Positions 34,441-45,441 of a DNA stretch of 64,000 nucleotides are shown piece after piece (position 1 is the first letter of the stretch; each line of letters starts with the position of its first letter). A program made the position numbers and the translations under genes. The stretch is taken from assembly GCF_025370935.1 (NCBI RefSeq), contig NC_133472.1, positions 8,748,044-8,812,043 on the forward strand. Direction: 5' to 3'. The notes beneath the pieces are model-generated. The model did not search any database. It was given only the letters and a program-made list of their open reading frames with translations, and was not told where the DNA came from. Source of the stretch: Choristoneura fumiferana (Eukaryota > Arthropoda > Insecta > Lepidoptera > Tortricidae).

Positions 34441-34562
34441 CTACATATATCCCGACTGCAGGAATACCAAAACTATGCGTTACTCAAGAGGTCCAGTTAT
34501 CTAAATATCGCATATCATCCAAGCCCGCCCACACATTTTCATTTGAAAGAGTAACAATAGTA

Positions 34563-34691
34563 CATTGTGTCTTAAGGGCGGCAAATAAGGAATTACGAAC
34601 GAGAGTCTATTAGAAGTCCGAAGTCGAAGACTGAGAGGGCTTTAATGAGTCGATGTTCGTAATTCTAATACCGCCCGTGCGACATACAATG
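34563..34691. mobile_element. foldback MITE (GGGCGGYA, AATTACGAAC)
   Basis: Left CATTGTGTCTTAAGGGCGGC with GAATTACGAAC pairs with right GTTCGTAATTC and CCGCCCGTGCGACATACAATG. Arms about 40 bases, loop about 50. Confidence 0.6.
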
Positions 34692-34763
34692 TTTTTCATC
34701 ACATTTGCGAGTAACATTGTATATTTGTAAAAGAAAATCTAATATTTTTTTTTTAATTGCCAG

Positions 34764-34945
34764 CACCCTGCCGCCCTCGCCCTCCGCAGCATGCGCCTGA
34801 CGTGCGTGCGCAGCTCCGCCTGCAGCAGCGTGCACAGCAGCAGCGCGTGCAGCAGTATTAGTACGCGCAATGACTCATTTACCGACCTTGGGGGTCATGA
34901 CAAGAACAATCGGTCGAGGGTTTTAATTGGGGGGTTCCAACCAAG
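34764..34945 (+). CDS. candidate GC-rich internal exon, strand uncertain
   Basis: A tract of ten T's then AATTGCCAG forms a strong acceptor. A 182-base open frame follows and ends at CCAAG with GTAGCC as a possible donor; the in-frame stop comes only after it. The frame is Ser/Cys-rich (SSVHSSSACSS) from AGC/TGC repeats, then NDSFTDLGGHDKNN. The antisense is also open and hydrophobic (VLILLHALLLCTLLQAEL). I cannot choose the strand or name the product. Confidence 0.25.
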
Positions 34946-35294
34946 GTAGCCTGCTTGTTACGACACTGTTTACGAGCAAGTGTGATGAAAAGATATAGAC
35001 ACATTTCACATTCATAATGTTAGTGCGATTAGTAAGATAAACCAATGAAGCAATAGCTACTTATTGTTACATTACTTACAAATAGCAGTACTTACAAATT
35101 CCAAGTTTATAACAGAAGTAATTATGTGTTTCTAACTACAAAATTATAAGTTGATTTGAAACCCGTCATAGGCGGCCTTGTTCTTAAGTATGGTGTAGCT
35201 TACTTGCAAATCTTCTAAATAATAAATGGGATAAACGTTGACTAATATCCACTTCCAGTACGGGCGCTAAAACTAACATCGATAATTAACCATT
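34946..35294. other. AT-rich spacer
   Basis: Nothing supported. If the 35295-35378 exon is real, this would be its 3' UTR on the minus strand, but no AATAAA was found close by. Confidence 0.25.
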
Positions 35295-35378
35295 TTACTT
35301 CTCAATCAACAATATCCTCAATAACACGGTGCGGCAAGTGTCAATATCATCTGTTCTAAATCCCAAGTGTCTTGCAGC
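35295..35378 (-). CDS. candidate terminal exon (minus strand)
   Basis: On the minus strand a clean acceptor (GATTTTCTTTTGCAG) is followed at once by 27 codons beginning AARHLGFRTDDIDTCRTVLL and a TAA stop. The frame starts in phase 0, which is compatible with the donor phase of the candidate exon at 56290-56435. A second frame of 19 codons is also open. Product not recognised; chance cannot be excluded at this length. Confidence 0.25.
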   Translation of the reverse strand, partial: AARHLGFRTDDIDTCRTVLLRILLIEK

Positions 35379-35507
35379 CTGCAAAAGAAAATCTATTTGG
35401 GTCTGCACAATGCTACCTATATTTATTAAGATACATTTAACATAGGGCATTCGTAATTTATTCTAAGAAAAGCAACGTTCAAATACGACACTGAATTCGT
35501 CGTATAA

Positions 35508-35596
35508 ACAAATATCACGGGACACTTGACACCAATTGACCTTGCCCCAAAGTAAGCAAAGCTTGTGTTATGGTACTAAGCAACGGATAAACATTG
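35508..35596 (-). mobile_element. SINE family B, 3' fragment
   Basis: GGGACACTTGACACCAATTG and AAGCAAAGCTTGTGTTATGG match 49740-49800 closely. The tRNA head is absent. A run of seven ATC triplets follows at about 35602-35623. Confidence 0.7.
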
Positions 35597-35639
35597 ATCA
35601 AAATCATCATCATCATCATCATCACATCAGACAAGATTG

Positions 35640-37266
35640 ACGTTGCATGTCAGGCAAATTTCAATTTATAATCTAATCATCTGATTTAAACAATGTTTGC
35701 TATACCTTCCGCCGCCTAACTTTGCCTAATAGTTCATTGCCACGACTAGTACCACAAAAACTATAAAGGTATAATTCCAATAATTGAATAGGCACTATAC
35801 CGTTAAGCGATTCGAACACAATCCGGGTCGCATAAAAAAGGCAGATTTATAATAATATGGCGCATGGTATACTAACACCAAACTTAACCCTACCAAGCTT
35901 TTTCAGTTGCCTTTAATTAGTGCCCCACTGTTTGGCAAAAGCTTCTTCTTCTTCTTCTCTTTTTAAAATATGGCTTTTCTGTCCTAATTAATAGGACAAT
36001 TTCGCCAGTGTCAAGGTAAACTCTCTTTGAGAGGCACGTTGTACGGTGATTGTAGTTTTTGCAACTTGATAGTAAAATTCCAGAAACCACGTGGAGACCA
36101 CTTGTGCATTAAAAAATGTTAGACACGAGAGCAATATAGGATTTTGGGATCACTGTTCACTGTTAAGGTTAATCGCCGCATAAAACACTATCAAAATTAT
36201 ACTTCAACTAGCCAAAGAAACAGAAAGAGCAAAATTAGATATTGTCTACATCCGCCATCTTCGAATGCTACGAATCGAATCCGGCAAAAGCTTCTCCCCT
36301 GGACTTCCAATTCGCTCTGTTCGCACTTATATCACAAACTTTTCCAAATACCCTGTTTTTAGATTATAAATTTAACAGACTATTTTACATACGTTTTAGA
36401 ACAAAAACTTGATGCGTTGTAAGCGACAGATACATCGTTCACGGTTTTTGCTGTTCGTAAATGTCTATAGGTACAATATCATTGTATAACTTATCCTGAA
36501 TATTAAATAAATAAAGTTTAACGAATACATCATTAAAATTGCGACACCTTCTAAATTTAATATATACTATGTATCACTAACAAGTCTTGTTACATTATTA
36601 AATATTTGACCGTAAAAATGCCTACGAATTCCCAAAAAACCAATACGAATCTATTTACAATTTAAAAACTTTTACCATCGAAAATATCAACCATCACAGC
36701 AATCATAGTTATTCTTAAAAAAAAAACATTGTTTCGTAAATAAATTTTGTAATTAGTTGTTGCCACCTGTAAAAAACTCAATTATTTATAATAAAATTTT
36801 GCTCTTGCACGTTCGCCCTTCATGGGCGAGCCCTGCTCTGGTTTTTAGCGGATATATTTGATGCATCGCTTAGCCGGATTAAGTGCAGCCGACGTGAAAA
36901 TTTTACTTAGTACCGGATGGATAGCTTTTAGATAGATTTTAGTTAGTGTTTAAGTGACTAACTACGGAGCGAGACGAGAGGTTCAGGGATCGAATCCCGT
37001 TAGGCAAGGACGGATATGAGGGGGGACGAGTTCTAGGACAACAGTAGATATTTTTCTTAACTCATTGATTTTAATAAAATAATTATCTTTCTGCAACCGA
37101 TAAAAACAATTTGTTATTTGACTGATTTTATTTTACAATAAATAAGTTTCAATGTTTTATTTGTCGGTACGAGCAACCTGGGTCCTGTGTTTGCAACTAA
37201 GATGCGTGTGCATGTGCATGATGTGTATTTTAGTTCATAATTATTGATGTATGTTCCATTGTCAGG
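35640..37266. other. spacer with tRNA-like T-arm and CTT run
   Basis: A CTTCTTCTTCTTCTT run is at about 35941-35957, with TE-like sequence after it. GTTCAGGGATCGAATCCCGT at 36990-37009 looks like a tRNA T-arm, but no acceptor stem or A-box could be matched. A small hairpin (CTCGCCC/GGGCGAG type) is near 36810-36830. No gene recognised. Confidence 0.3.
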
Positions 37267-37360
37267 ATCCGTGGGAACTGCGGCCGAAGCTCACTCATTC
37301 TGAGAGAAAGCCTGTGCCCATCAGTGGGATGTATATAGGCTGTGATAATAATGATGATGA
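37267..37360 (+). mobile_element. SINE family A, 3' end
   Basis: GTGGGAACTGCGGCCGAAGC then GCCTGTGCCCATCAGTGGGA and GTATATAGGCTG, ending in ATG triplets. Confidence 0.7.
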
Positions 37361-39335
37361 AGGTGTATTTACGCTAATTGGGATGACATTTCGGACTTTA
37401 CGATAAATGACAACTGTTTAAAGCCGGGTGCGCATCATGTGATTAAAGTTCTGTCTTTGTCACTCTTTGCTATTATAAGCAGGACAGCAACCTTTCAAAC
37501 TGTCAATTTGCTTTAGAGTGTAGACCTGCTTTAGAACTCCCTTTGTTACGGGACACTGCAAGAGTCAAATGAAGGTCATTACTTAAATTTTTTTTATTTA
37601 ATTCAGTTTATCATATTTTTGGAATCTTTTTTCTGAAAACGCTTCACAAAGCCTATTTCTCCAAATGGTTTTCGATTTATTATACGATGTAAAAAATTGG
37701 GACATCCCAATTAAATATCAAAGCGGTGGTGTGACATAACCAGGGAAAGCCCAACACACAAGTGGGCCCAATTTTTTACTATTGAAGTTAAAAAATGTCC
37801 AGCTTCTTGGTTTCCACCCTGTAGCCAATTAATTGCAACCCTAAATACTAACATGCTAACGAAATTGACTTAGTTATCTACTGATTAACTCGTGGTTTGA
37901 TTACATTAGTAGCGGTCAAACACATTTAAAGTGCCACCCCGAGCTTTGGCACGTGCGTGTGTGCAGTACTTATACGTGCATATAGCGGACGGTGCACACA
38001 GAATGACACTCGTTAGGGTAGGTCTAGACTTAAACGTTCGTTTGCAAGTAAAAAGGTCGAATGAATTGATGCATGCGACCGTTTACGAAGTTGGTACTCG
38101 TAATAATTAAAATAAATAAATCCGGCTCATTTACGTGTCACTATGGGGCGCAGATTGGGGTATCTCAGAGTGAGACTGTCTAGGCCATTCATTGCTGCGT
38201 AGTTGTGCCCATGTTTCTTCATCACGTTTTACCTTTACTTAAATTATGCTCAAATATTGCATTGTTGAACGTATCATATCTAAGTACTAAATATTGATTT
38301 TGACTAACGATTTCTGCTAGTACCTAACAACAAATCTAATTTTACAACCCTGGCTAACTTATTGACTACGTAAATACCTAGAAGATTTGACGTCTCTTTT
38401 GATATTATGACTGATAGGTATGTTGGATCAAAAATCCACTTAAAAATATAGTAGGTATTAATAAAGAATTGCTATACTTAGCTAAATATCTTTAGACAAG
38501 AATAAACATAAAAAAAATATTTTTATAAAAATAAAATAAGAATAAAAATAAACCTTGCAAGACGATAAAAAAAACAGTGGTCATCTGACCACTCGTCTCT
38601 CGTCACTCGTCTTTTCGTACAACAGTAAAACTGTTAATTTCTTACAAACGCTTATTTTGGTCTACACAAATTCACGTTTACCTTTTTCGCACTTTGTTTT
38701 CTTAACAAAGTTATCAAAATTTCGAAACGATTCTTAAACAAAATATAACTCCCATGTACAAACACCATCCCCCTGCATACATGCAACGTTCGCGCACTCA
38801 TACTAGTACAGGCCCACGAACGGTGCGCGCGTGTGTGCGCCGTACATACCTAGGTATTTGGACTACAGTCCAGATCGTCTAGATTTGGGTGCATCGCGGC
38901 ATTGGTGTAGGTCAGGCACCACCCCGTACTTAAACCAACTCCCACTTAAAACAGCGTATGTCCATGCCCATTTTGGAGGCATTATACTTTTTCTATCTAG
39001 CGCCAGTTACTGCACTTTGGTTAATCAAATGAAGCCAAGTGATAGTCGAAGCAAATTACGCTAATCGGTACGTATGTACGTTAACAGATAGTTTATGGGA
39101 AAGTATAGGCGAAAGTTTTGAAAAAAATAAACAGTCCGGATTAACAGGTCGTTCTTGCGCAAGGATTTATCGGAACGTCAGAGAGATCGGAGATCAGATG
39201 ACGTTTCAGTTCGTTTAGATAACATTCTAACAAAGCAAATAAAACTTTTGATTTGCTATTATAAATTAATATTACCATACTATTTATGAGGTATCATTAA
39301 AAAAATCCGAAATGTTTCAGAAGATGGGTTAGTTA
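37361..39335. other. long stretch without recognised gene
   Basis: About 2 kb with no paired-end repeat. A CG-richer piece at 38780-38950 contains a 77-codon plus frame with no reliable splice sites. Confidence 0.3.
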
Positions 39336-39424
39336 CTGAATATCCCTGTCTATAGGTAATTGTTTTTCGGCACAGTTGACGATGTTCTAAGTATACCGCG
39401 TCAAAGGCGTAACTATACTTTTAT
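39336..39424 (+). mobile_element. one-ended relative of the CTGAACATCCCT MITE
   Basis: CTGAATATCCCTGTCTATAGG, then GTCAAAGGCGTAAC, parallels the left half of 30659-30818. Confidence 0.45.
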
Positions 39425-39676
39425 AGAGGTGTTTAATTAAAGTTTAATAGTTTTAAAGAAATTGGTTGACCATGAATTTTTCAACCAAACTTGGCACAAT
39501 TGCACTGCTAGATGTAAGTAACTGTAGAAAAAAACAATCCAGATCCAGATCCAGATTCTTAATAATATGCGACTTAAAAAATCTTATTTTATTTTTTCCT
39601 AATACAAATTGGACGTATTACGAAATAATCACTTACCACAACTTACCACAGGAATTGTTTTTTTTTTATATCTAAT

Positions 39677-39893
39677 CGTCCCTGCTGGGTACAAGTCTCC
39701 TCTTCGACTGAGAGGCCTTGGGCTGTAGTACCCAAGGCGACCCAGTGCGGAGCGGAAACTCCACAAACTCTTTAAAATTCGCATCGCATGTGATACAGGC
39801 TAAAAGCTCATAGTAGCTCATATAAGTTCTGAAAAACTCAGGGGCGCGAGCCCAGGCTTTGAATCCACGGCCCTGATTGAGAGGTCGCAGGCA
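39677..39893 (-). mobile_element. SINE family A, diverged
   Basis: The minus strand keeps a decayed B-box (GGATTCAAAGCCTGGGCTCG), GAGTTTTTCAGAACTTATAT and a 3' end GACTTGTACCCAGCAGGGAC. The middle is scrambled. Oldest-looking copy of the family here. Confidence 0.65.
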
Positions 39894-40003
39894 AGTATTT
39901 TTATATTTTTCCTCAAAAATGACCGTAAAAGTTGACATTATTCTTTACATATCAGAAGGTGCAGTGCATAGTTTATGGTCAGCGAAAAATTAAAAAGTTA
40001 AAA

Positions 40004-40052
40004 GATTACAGGCGCGCTAGCTCGACAATAATGAATTAGCGCGCCTGCAATC
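40004..40052. repeat. 16-bp GC-rich hairpin
   Basis: GATTACAGGCGCGCTA pairs with TAGCGCGCCTGCAATC (one mismatch) around a 17-base loop. It is unusually GC-rich for its AT-rich setting. Too short for a typical miRNA precursor; could be a MITE remnant or a protein-bound palindrome. Confidence 0.6.
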
Positions 40053-40312
40053 AGTCACATTTTTTTAAAAGTTAAAAAGGCTATGGAAATGTTGGCACAA
40101 GTCGTATACAGCCAAGTCTAATGGCCGGTATCAGATATTTTATTGGAACTCCGGGCTTTTTCTATTGGGTCTGAAATAGCTTGTGGTGTTCTCGGTGGAA
40201 AAATACACCTGCAGTTTATTTTTAATGAACAAAGGCGGGAAAGCATAAGAAAAATATTGGAATAAAATTAAATTTTACAATATATTTTGAGAAAAAGTTT
40301 TTTCTATTTCAG

Positions 40313-40479
40313 AATTATTCACCATTTTTGAGAAAAGCTTTATATTAGTCTCGGCTGGAATAGCAATTGCTGGCTTCGTATTAGTTAACTCATACTCAGC
40401 CAGCAATTGCCTACTTCCAGGCCACGACAATAATCTACTATTGGAGCAGTTGCGTAGTCGGTCAGTTTTATTTGAATAA
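40313..40479 (+). CDS. candidate terminal exon with one hydrophobic segment
   Basis: A strong acceptor (TTTTTTCTATTTCAG) is followed by an open frame in phase 2 of 54 codons to TAA at 477-479. It contains FILVSAGIAIAGFVLVNSY, long enough to be a membrane span, then NCLLPGHDNNLLLEQLRSRS. A variant poly(A) signal, ATTAAA, is about 115 bases downstream. The frame contains an inverted repeat (40353-40423). Product not recognised. Weak donor-like sites mean it could also be internal. Confidence 0.3.
40353..40423 (+). repeat. 24-bp inverted repeat inside the candidate exon
   Basis: GGCTGGAATAGCAATTGCTG pairs with CAGCAATTGCCTACTTCCAG around a loop of about 22 bases, with a small bulge. The RNA would form a 71-base hairpin of miRNA-precursor size. 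Confidence 0.55.
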
Positions 40480-40708
40480 GCACTTATCTTGTTTACTTAG
40501 TAATCATTTTTAAATTAGGTAATAGAAAAAATAATATAAACTGGACATCAAAATTGTGCAAAGAACAGAGTAAAGCATTTTTCTGGTCAATTATTAAATA
40601 TTTGCATGCTAGTAGCGCCTCAATGATACAACAAGCACATTTATAGTGCAAGCCACAAAAAGCTAGGAAATAATGCTAGCTACAAAAAAGTTGGAAAAAA
40701 ATGTAGAG

Positions 40709-40935
40709 AAATTTGATCCACAATTCCACACCAGAAAAATCATTGAAAAGTACGAAACGGCAAAAAGGCCCGTCTATTTATCCTAACTAATACATATTAC
40801 AAATTTGATCCACACGGCAAAAAAGCCCGTCTATTTATCCTAACTAACATTATAAATTTGATCTACATGGAAAAAAGGCCCCGTTTATTTATCCTAACTA
40901 ATACCTATTAGAAATTTGATCCACACGGCAAAAAT
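40709..40935 (+). repeat. tandem repeat, 53-58-base unit, about 3.5 copies
   Basis: Units start AAATTTGATCCACACGGCAA and contain GTCTATTTATCCTAACTAA. They begin at 40709 (expanded by an inserted stretch), 40801, 40854 and 40912 (partial). It runs straight into a Helitron-like fragment at 40936. Unit copies differ by several bases. Confidence 0.8.
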
Positions 40936-41086
40936 ATGCTAATATGATAAATGCGAAATTAGCTGTTTGCCTTTCTGTCTGTCAATATGTATCTGTAACC
41001 TCTTCACGCTTAAACCGCTGAACCGATTGCATAGGTCAGGTAGGTATAAACGAATTATTCGCAGACAGAGTCGCGTGCAAAAGCTA
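40936..41086 (+). mobile_element. Helitron-like fragment
   Basis: TGATAAATGCGAAATTAGCT near the start and GAGTCGCGTGCAAAAGCTAG at the end. The start TC is lost where the tandem repeat joins. Confidence 0.55.
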
Positions 41087-42060
41087 GTAAAGAATAAAAT
41101 CCCGTAGATACCATTCGGGAGAATCAAACCTAACAAGCAATCATGTCGCGTAGTTCGTACAACGGCATACAGTGAGACAACAGATGAAAACCGCACCAAC
41201 ATATAAAATTATGCAACTGTATAGGTACTTTACCAATGTTTATTTACCAATAATATGGTGGTCCCCGGTCGTCGACCCTTGTCCTGGTCGGTAAAATTCG
41301 GCATTATTCGTTCATAAGAACGAGACAGACTTATACGATAAGGTCTGAGTAAGAGTGCGTTTCCTCGAAGGGTAGAGACCTTGAGATGGCAAAATCAAGG
41401 GTAAGGTCGTTTGGATGTGTGCGTAGGTTCCGCGAACCGGCTGTGTTAGTTCGGCGATTCGTGTACCATAGCTACTTAGGTGTTGGTATCTATACTCACT
41501 GCTACAGCAATATTTGAAGCGCTACTAAAAGTCGCTAAAGTACCTATAAGACGTCTTGCGAGGGCGTCTTCCCATCTTAAGGGTACTAAAGAAGTTAATT
41601 TTCTTTTGAGGAAATCATTTCCTTATGATGGTTAAACAAAGTCTAATACTTGATTAGAGTGATTGATAAATAAAAGTATAATAAAATATATTTTATTATT
41701 TTTTAGTAAATATTATTACTTAGTTTTTAACAACTCTAGTTACTGTTGATAAATAGAAAAGTTTCTCTAACAAAGTATGTAATTAGGTATAGTTATTTCC
41801 AATAGAAGATTCATAATTTTATAATGTCTGATATAACTAGGTATACCGATTTAATTCATTAATTCACAACCGTTCATTGAACGACACAATCAGATCAACT
41901 TAAAAATAAAACCGCTTGTCAACAAGCAATTGGCCCATACAATACAAGCACCCAACAACCACGTGTTTCACCAGAAATAGATGAAGTTACCTACACGCAC
42001 ACACGGGCTCCGCACGCACACACGCACACCATCCGCAGAGCCCGAGGAAAAATCAATATT
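41087..42060. other. spacer without recognised gene
   Basis: A donor-like CAAGGGTAAGG at about 41398 follows a short open frame (FPRRVETLRWQNQG), but no acceptor was found. Confidence 0.3.
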
Positions 42061-42067
42061 TTGAGCA

Positions 42068-42425
42068 AAACTTACTTCCCTACTGTCGCATGTGTGCTTA
42101 AACGACCTCAGAGCCGGTAGCCAACAACTTGACTCGGAAGCGCATGCGGAATATAACCTTATCTTTTGCGGGACAAAGCCGCGTTTGTCCCGTTGAAGCT
42201 GGGGGTAGTTGATTCGTGAGGGTGTCGAGAGGTAGCGCCATCCCGCTCCAATCAATCGGATGGGTCCGTCGCACGGCCGCGTGGCGGAGGCCGTTGACCC
42301 CGGCCCGGTCGTTACCCTGCTAGTTGCACCCTGCTACCCCGTGCCAGTAAGTACGCACCCTCGTCTTGCCGAATTCTGGACCAGAGCCGCCGCTGACATT
42401 GACTCCGGCCAAGAGTTCGTTAACC
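42068..42425 (-). other. CpG-rich patch with long minus-strand open frame and donor-like end
   Basis: The minus strand is open for about 90 codons (from near 42330 to GACAGTAGGGAA at 42074) and meets GTAAGTTT, a good donor, at about 42073. The frame includes QRDKRGFVPQKIRLYSA and no internal ATG near its start. Upstream DNA is CpG-rich (GGCCGGGGTC, CGCGGCCGTGCG). It could be a 5' exon with promoter; GC content alone could also keep the frame open. Confidence 0.3.
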
Positions 42426-42557
42426 TATAGTGCGTGCTTCCCTGTTTGACGATAGTACTCGTAATAAATACGACAAAGAATTTTGGCCAACGATCTTTCG
42501 ATCACTGCTCTACGCCTGAGCCTTCATTTATCTTTAAATTAGAATAAAATAAATTCA

Positions 42558-42807
42558 CTTCCTGCCGTCTGTTTGTATGCGTATACCTACATATGTATAT
42601 GTACACTTAGATCCGTTAACTGCGAAACGGGTAATAATGTATACCTAATGTAAATTTAACGATCAGTTGTTAACTATCAATGCGCCTCGGCTTCGAGCGG
42701 GTGTAGTTTTGGGGAAACGGAGATGAACAATGTGAAGTGTCTTTTATTTATTTTTTCACATTTTTTTTTTCAAATTTGCACCCTGGTGAAGCCGGGGCAG
42801 GTCGCTA
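42558..42807 (+). mobile_element. Helitron-like element, diverged
   Basis: CTGCCGTCTGTTTGTATGCG near the start and GAAGCCGGGGCAGGTCGCTAG at the end, the GTGAAGCCGGGGCAGGTCGCTAGT ending being a variant of the GAAGCCGCGGGCAAAAGCTAGT type. A T-rich tract lies before the end. Confidence 0.5.
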
Positions 42808-43513
42808 GTGTTCAATATAATTTATTATGTGCCCTAATATGGCTGGCAAAGCCGAACTTTGTTTTAAAGGTCCTACTATGAAGACCCGCCCGAGACCTTC
42901 CTACACTTATACATATAATAATAATTTAATACAGTATATGCGAATCACTTTACGAATTATAAATTGAAATGCTATTTTTAAGGATATTATACTTAATAAA
43001 ACAATGTGGCGTTAAAATTTAAATTAAGTGCAGCAACAATTTATGCTGCGGCACTAATTTAAACGAACAAGTTTTAATCATAAACCGCAAATAAATTGCT
43101 ATCATTAGATTTTCATGTGTTAATTGTTTTGCTTATAATTTTAAATCGAAATTAAGATGTAAACAAAGTCAAGCTTAATAATTAAAGGTGAACTGTATGA
43201 GTCTTCAGTGTCAAGAAAATATAGCATCGATTTTTTTTCACCTATTTAATACGTGTGTTTTATATTGATTTGCGTCTTCAAATTAATTACCATTCAGTGT
43301 CACTTTGGGGGAGGCTTGTATCCAACTGTGGAGGTCCTACGGACGATATGATGATATGATTACACGTACACTCAACTATTCATAGACCCAGTGAATAAAT
43401 GCAATGATAATGCTTCAGTACCAATGTCAGCCCTGGAGCTAAATAAAATACTGCGTCGATTCTATGAATAAATTATATTGACTATCATTGATCTATTACG
43501 TTTTCAAGTGCTA
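42808..43513. other. AT-rich spacer
   Basis: Nothing I can support. Confidence 0.3.
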
Positions 43514-43750
43514 TACTTCGTTTTTTTAGGATTTGAAAAAGGGTAAGCAATCTTGACGAGTCTTTTTATTAAAAAAAGTTTTTAAAAAACAGTAACTATC
43601 ACTTATGATACCAAAAGCATGTTAATGATCAAGACAATATGTCCTTGCTAATTGTTACTATTTGCTGTGACTTATTTTTCAAAAGTGTTTTTCAATAAAA
43701 ATACACGTCAAGATCGCTTACCTTCTTTCTACTGCTAAAAAAACGACGTA
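43514..43750. mobile_element. foldback DNA element (GGTAAGCRATCTTGACG)
   Basis: The left arm TACTTCGTTTTTTTAGG... with GGGTAAGCAATCTTGACGAG pairs with the right arm ACGTCAAGATCGCTTACC and TAAAAAAACGACGTA. The match extends into TTTTTATT on the left and AATAAAAA on the right. Confidence 0.65.
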
Positions 43751-44435
43751 TATGTCAATGCCAACAGTTTAAATGTGACTTAGACTTATACAATAATATC
43801 ATCAATATATAATTATTACAGCGTTAAGCAAGAAGGCAGCACATCAGCCCGTTTTCGGATGACATCTGGCAGACGACTAAAAAACCGTAGCGATGAGAAT
43901 GGCAAAGCACAGCACCATCGAAAGCAGCATCAAATGGGAAAGCCAATGACTTGACGGGGACGGGCTCAATATTGACCTATGTGTAGGTATATATTTGGGA
44001 CTTATATGATTTAAGTACGTCATAATATTAATATGTGCACCCCTGATAAGGGAGAAAATTAAGGGACAGAGTGAAACTGCTAACCGGTTATTTATACGAA
44101 TCTTGTGTTGATAACTTGTAATTTCTCATCTTACTTTTTCCGACAAGAGATACATTTAATTGTAGATTGATAACCAAGGGTGGAAGGTGACCCATTTCAC
44201 CCGAGATATTTCTAGTGCTCGGAACAAAGTGAGAGCGCCAATAGTTCGAGGGGAAATGGGTAATTTCACCCGAGTTAGACACTCTACTTTTCATTTTGAC
44301 TGTGAGGAATGTAAAATACTACAAAAAAATGAGAATAATAATAAATTGAATTTACTTATATCCAACCTCTAACGGTACTTTTTCGACGTGGCCACTTGCC
44401 ACGGCCGACTATAAAAAAAAATTGAGTTGGTTACG
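43751..44435. other. spacer with a diverged GGGTGGAA repeat
   Basis: ACCCATTTCACCCGAG and GAAATGGGTAATTTCACC at 44188-44275 form a local inverted pattern. No gene recognised. Confidence 0.3.
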
Positions 44436-44673
44436 ACCAAGGAGCTTATATATATACAAAACTGGAGGTTGGACGCCGAACAAAGAAGTTTGACCTTTAT
44501 TACTCATTTATATATTTCATCTCTTTCTTTCACATTTCATGAATGACTTCCATCTCTATCTTAACCTAACTAAGGAAAGAGATGGAATGTTCGTGTCGTA
44601 ATAAAAATCAAATTTCTTGTTTCAAACGGATGTTCTGCGTTCAACCTCCAGTGTTGTATATAAGCTCCTTGGT
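44436..44673. mobile_element. foldback MITE (ACCAAGGAGCTTATATA)
   Basis: ACCAAGGAGCTTATATATAT with ACTGGAGGTTG inverts to CAACCTCCAGTGTTGTATAT and AAGCTCCTTGGT. Further inner pairing (GGAAAGAGATGGAATG against CATCTCTTTC). Confidence 0.65.
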
Positions 44674-44988
44674 CACGACGTGCACCTAGATGGCTATGCC
44701 GAAAGGTGAAAAAAAAAAGTGTCAGTGACGTAACTTAATTATCTACGACTCCGTGGCTAATCTAAAAATAAAAAAAATACTTTCCACCCTAGAGATGAAA
44801 ACGCAATTTTCCACCCTGCTATCTACCCATGAAAAATAAACTTTCAGAACAGGAGAGAAGAAAATAAATTTTAAAATCAAATAGTCAAAAAAACTAATGC
44901 AACACTGATAAGAAACGTTTCATGTGCTAAAGAGAGCCCGTGACTCACCGAAAGGAAAACGTATGGAGGGAACATCTACGCGTTGAAA
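44674..44988. repeat. fragment of a TTCCACCCT repeat
   Basis: ACTTTCCACCCTAGAGATGA and CAATTTTCCACCCTGCTATC (44777-44825) form a direct pair typical of a common lepidopteran repeat. Otherwise nothing. Confidence 0.35.
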
Positions 44989-45441
44989 TAGTGTTGGGTA
45001 AACTCGAGGACTCGAGTCCCTGTTTTTATGCTCGACTCAATTCTGCAAAACTCGGCGTGATTCATCCTCGGAAGCACAGTCGAGTCGAGTCCGAGTCTTC
45101 GAGTCTGAGCATGTAGAGCACCTTAAAATTAATTGCTATCGTATATAATATGATCACATATGGCTTCACGATACTAAGGATATGGAAGTATTAGTTAAAT
45201 TTTTGAACAAATTTTTATGTCTTACCAAACTTATCTGATCACACCATTATTGCACAGTACGTTTAAAGACTCTAGTATAACTCGCTTCATGATAAGCGGA
45301 CTCGAGCGTTCGAGAAAACTCGAGCATTAATGTCGCACGCGAGTTATGAAACACACGGAGCTCGTAACACGTCGAGGAACAAAGTTTGTTTTTATATGTC
45401 GAATATTATGATTAGAGACTACTCGATTTTTTCCAACACTA
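44989..45441. mobile_element. MITE with TAGTGTTGG ends and CTCGAG-rich interior
   Basis: TAGTGTTGGGTAAACTCGAG at the left and ACTCGATTTTTTCCAACACT at the right are inverted. The inside is loaded with ACTCGAG, GAGTCGAG and CGAGTC units. The short inverted ends fit a hAT-like MITE; that class is an inference. Confidence 0.55.

Noticed and set aside
34840..34860. CAG-repeat microsatellite
   Set aside because: Units are interrupted and sit inside the exon-like block; not a clean tandem array.
36985..37015. tRNA gene suggested by a T-arm-like GATCGAATCCC
   Set aside because: No acceptor stem, A-box or anticodon arm could be matched.
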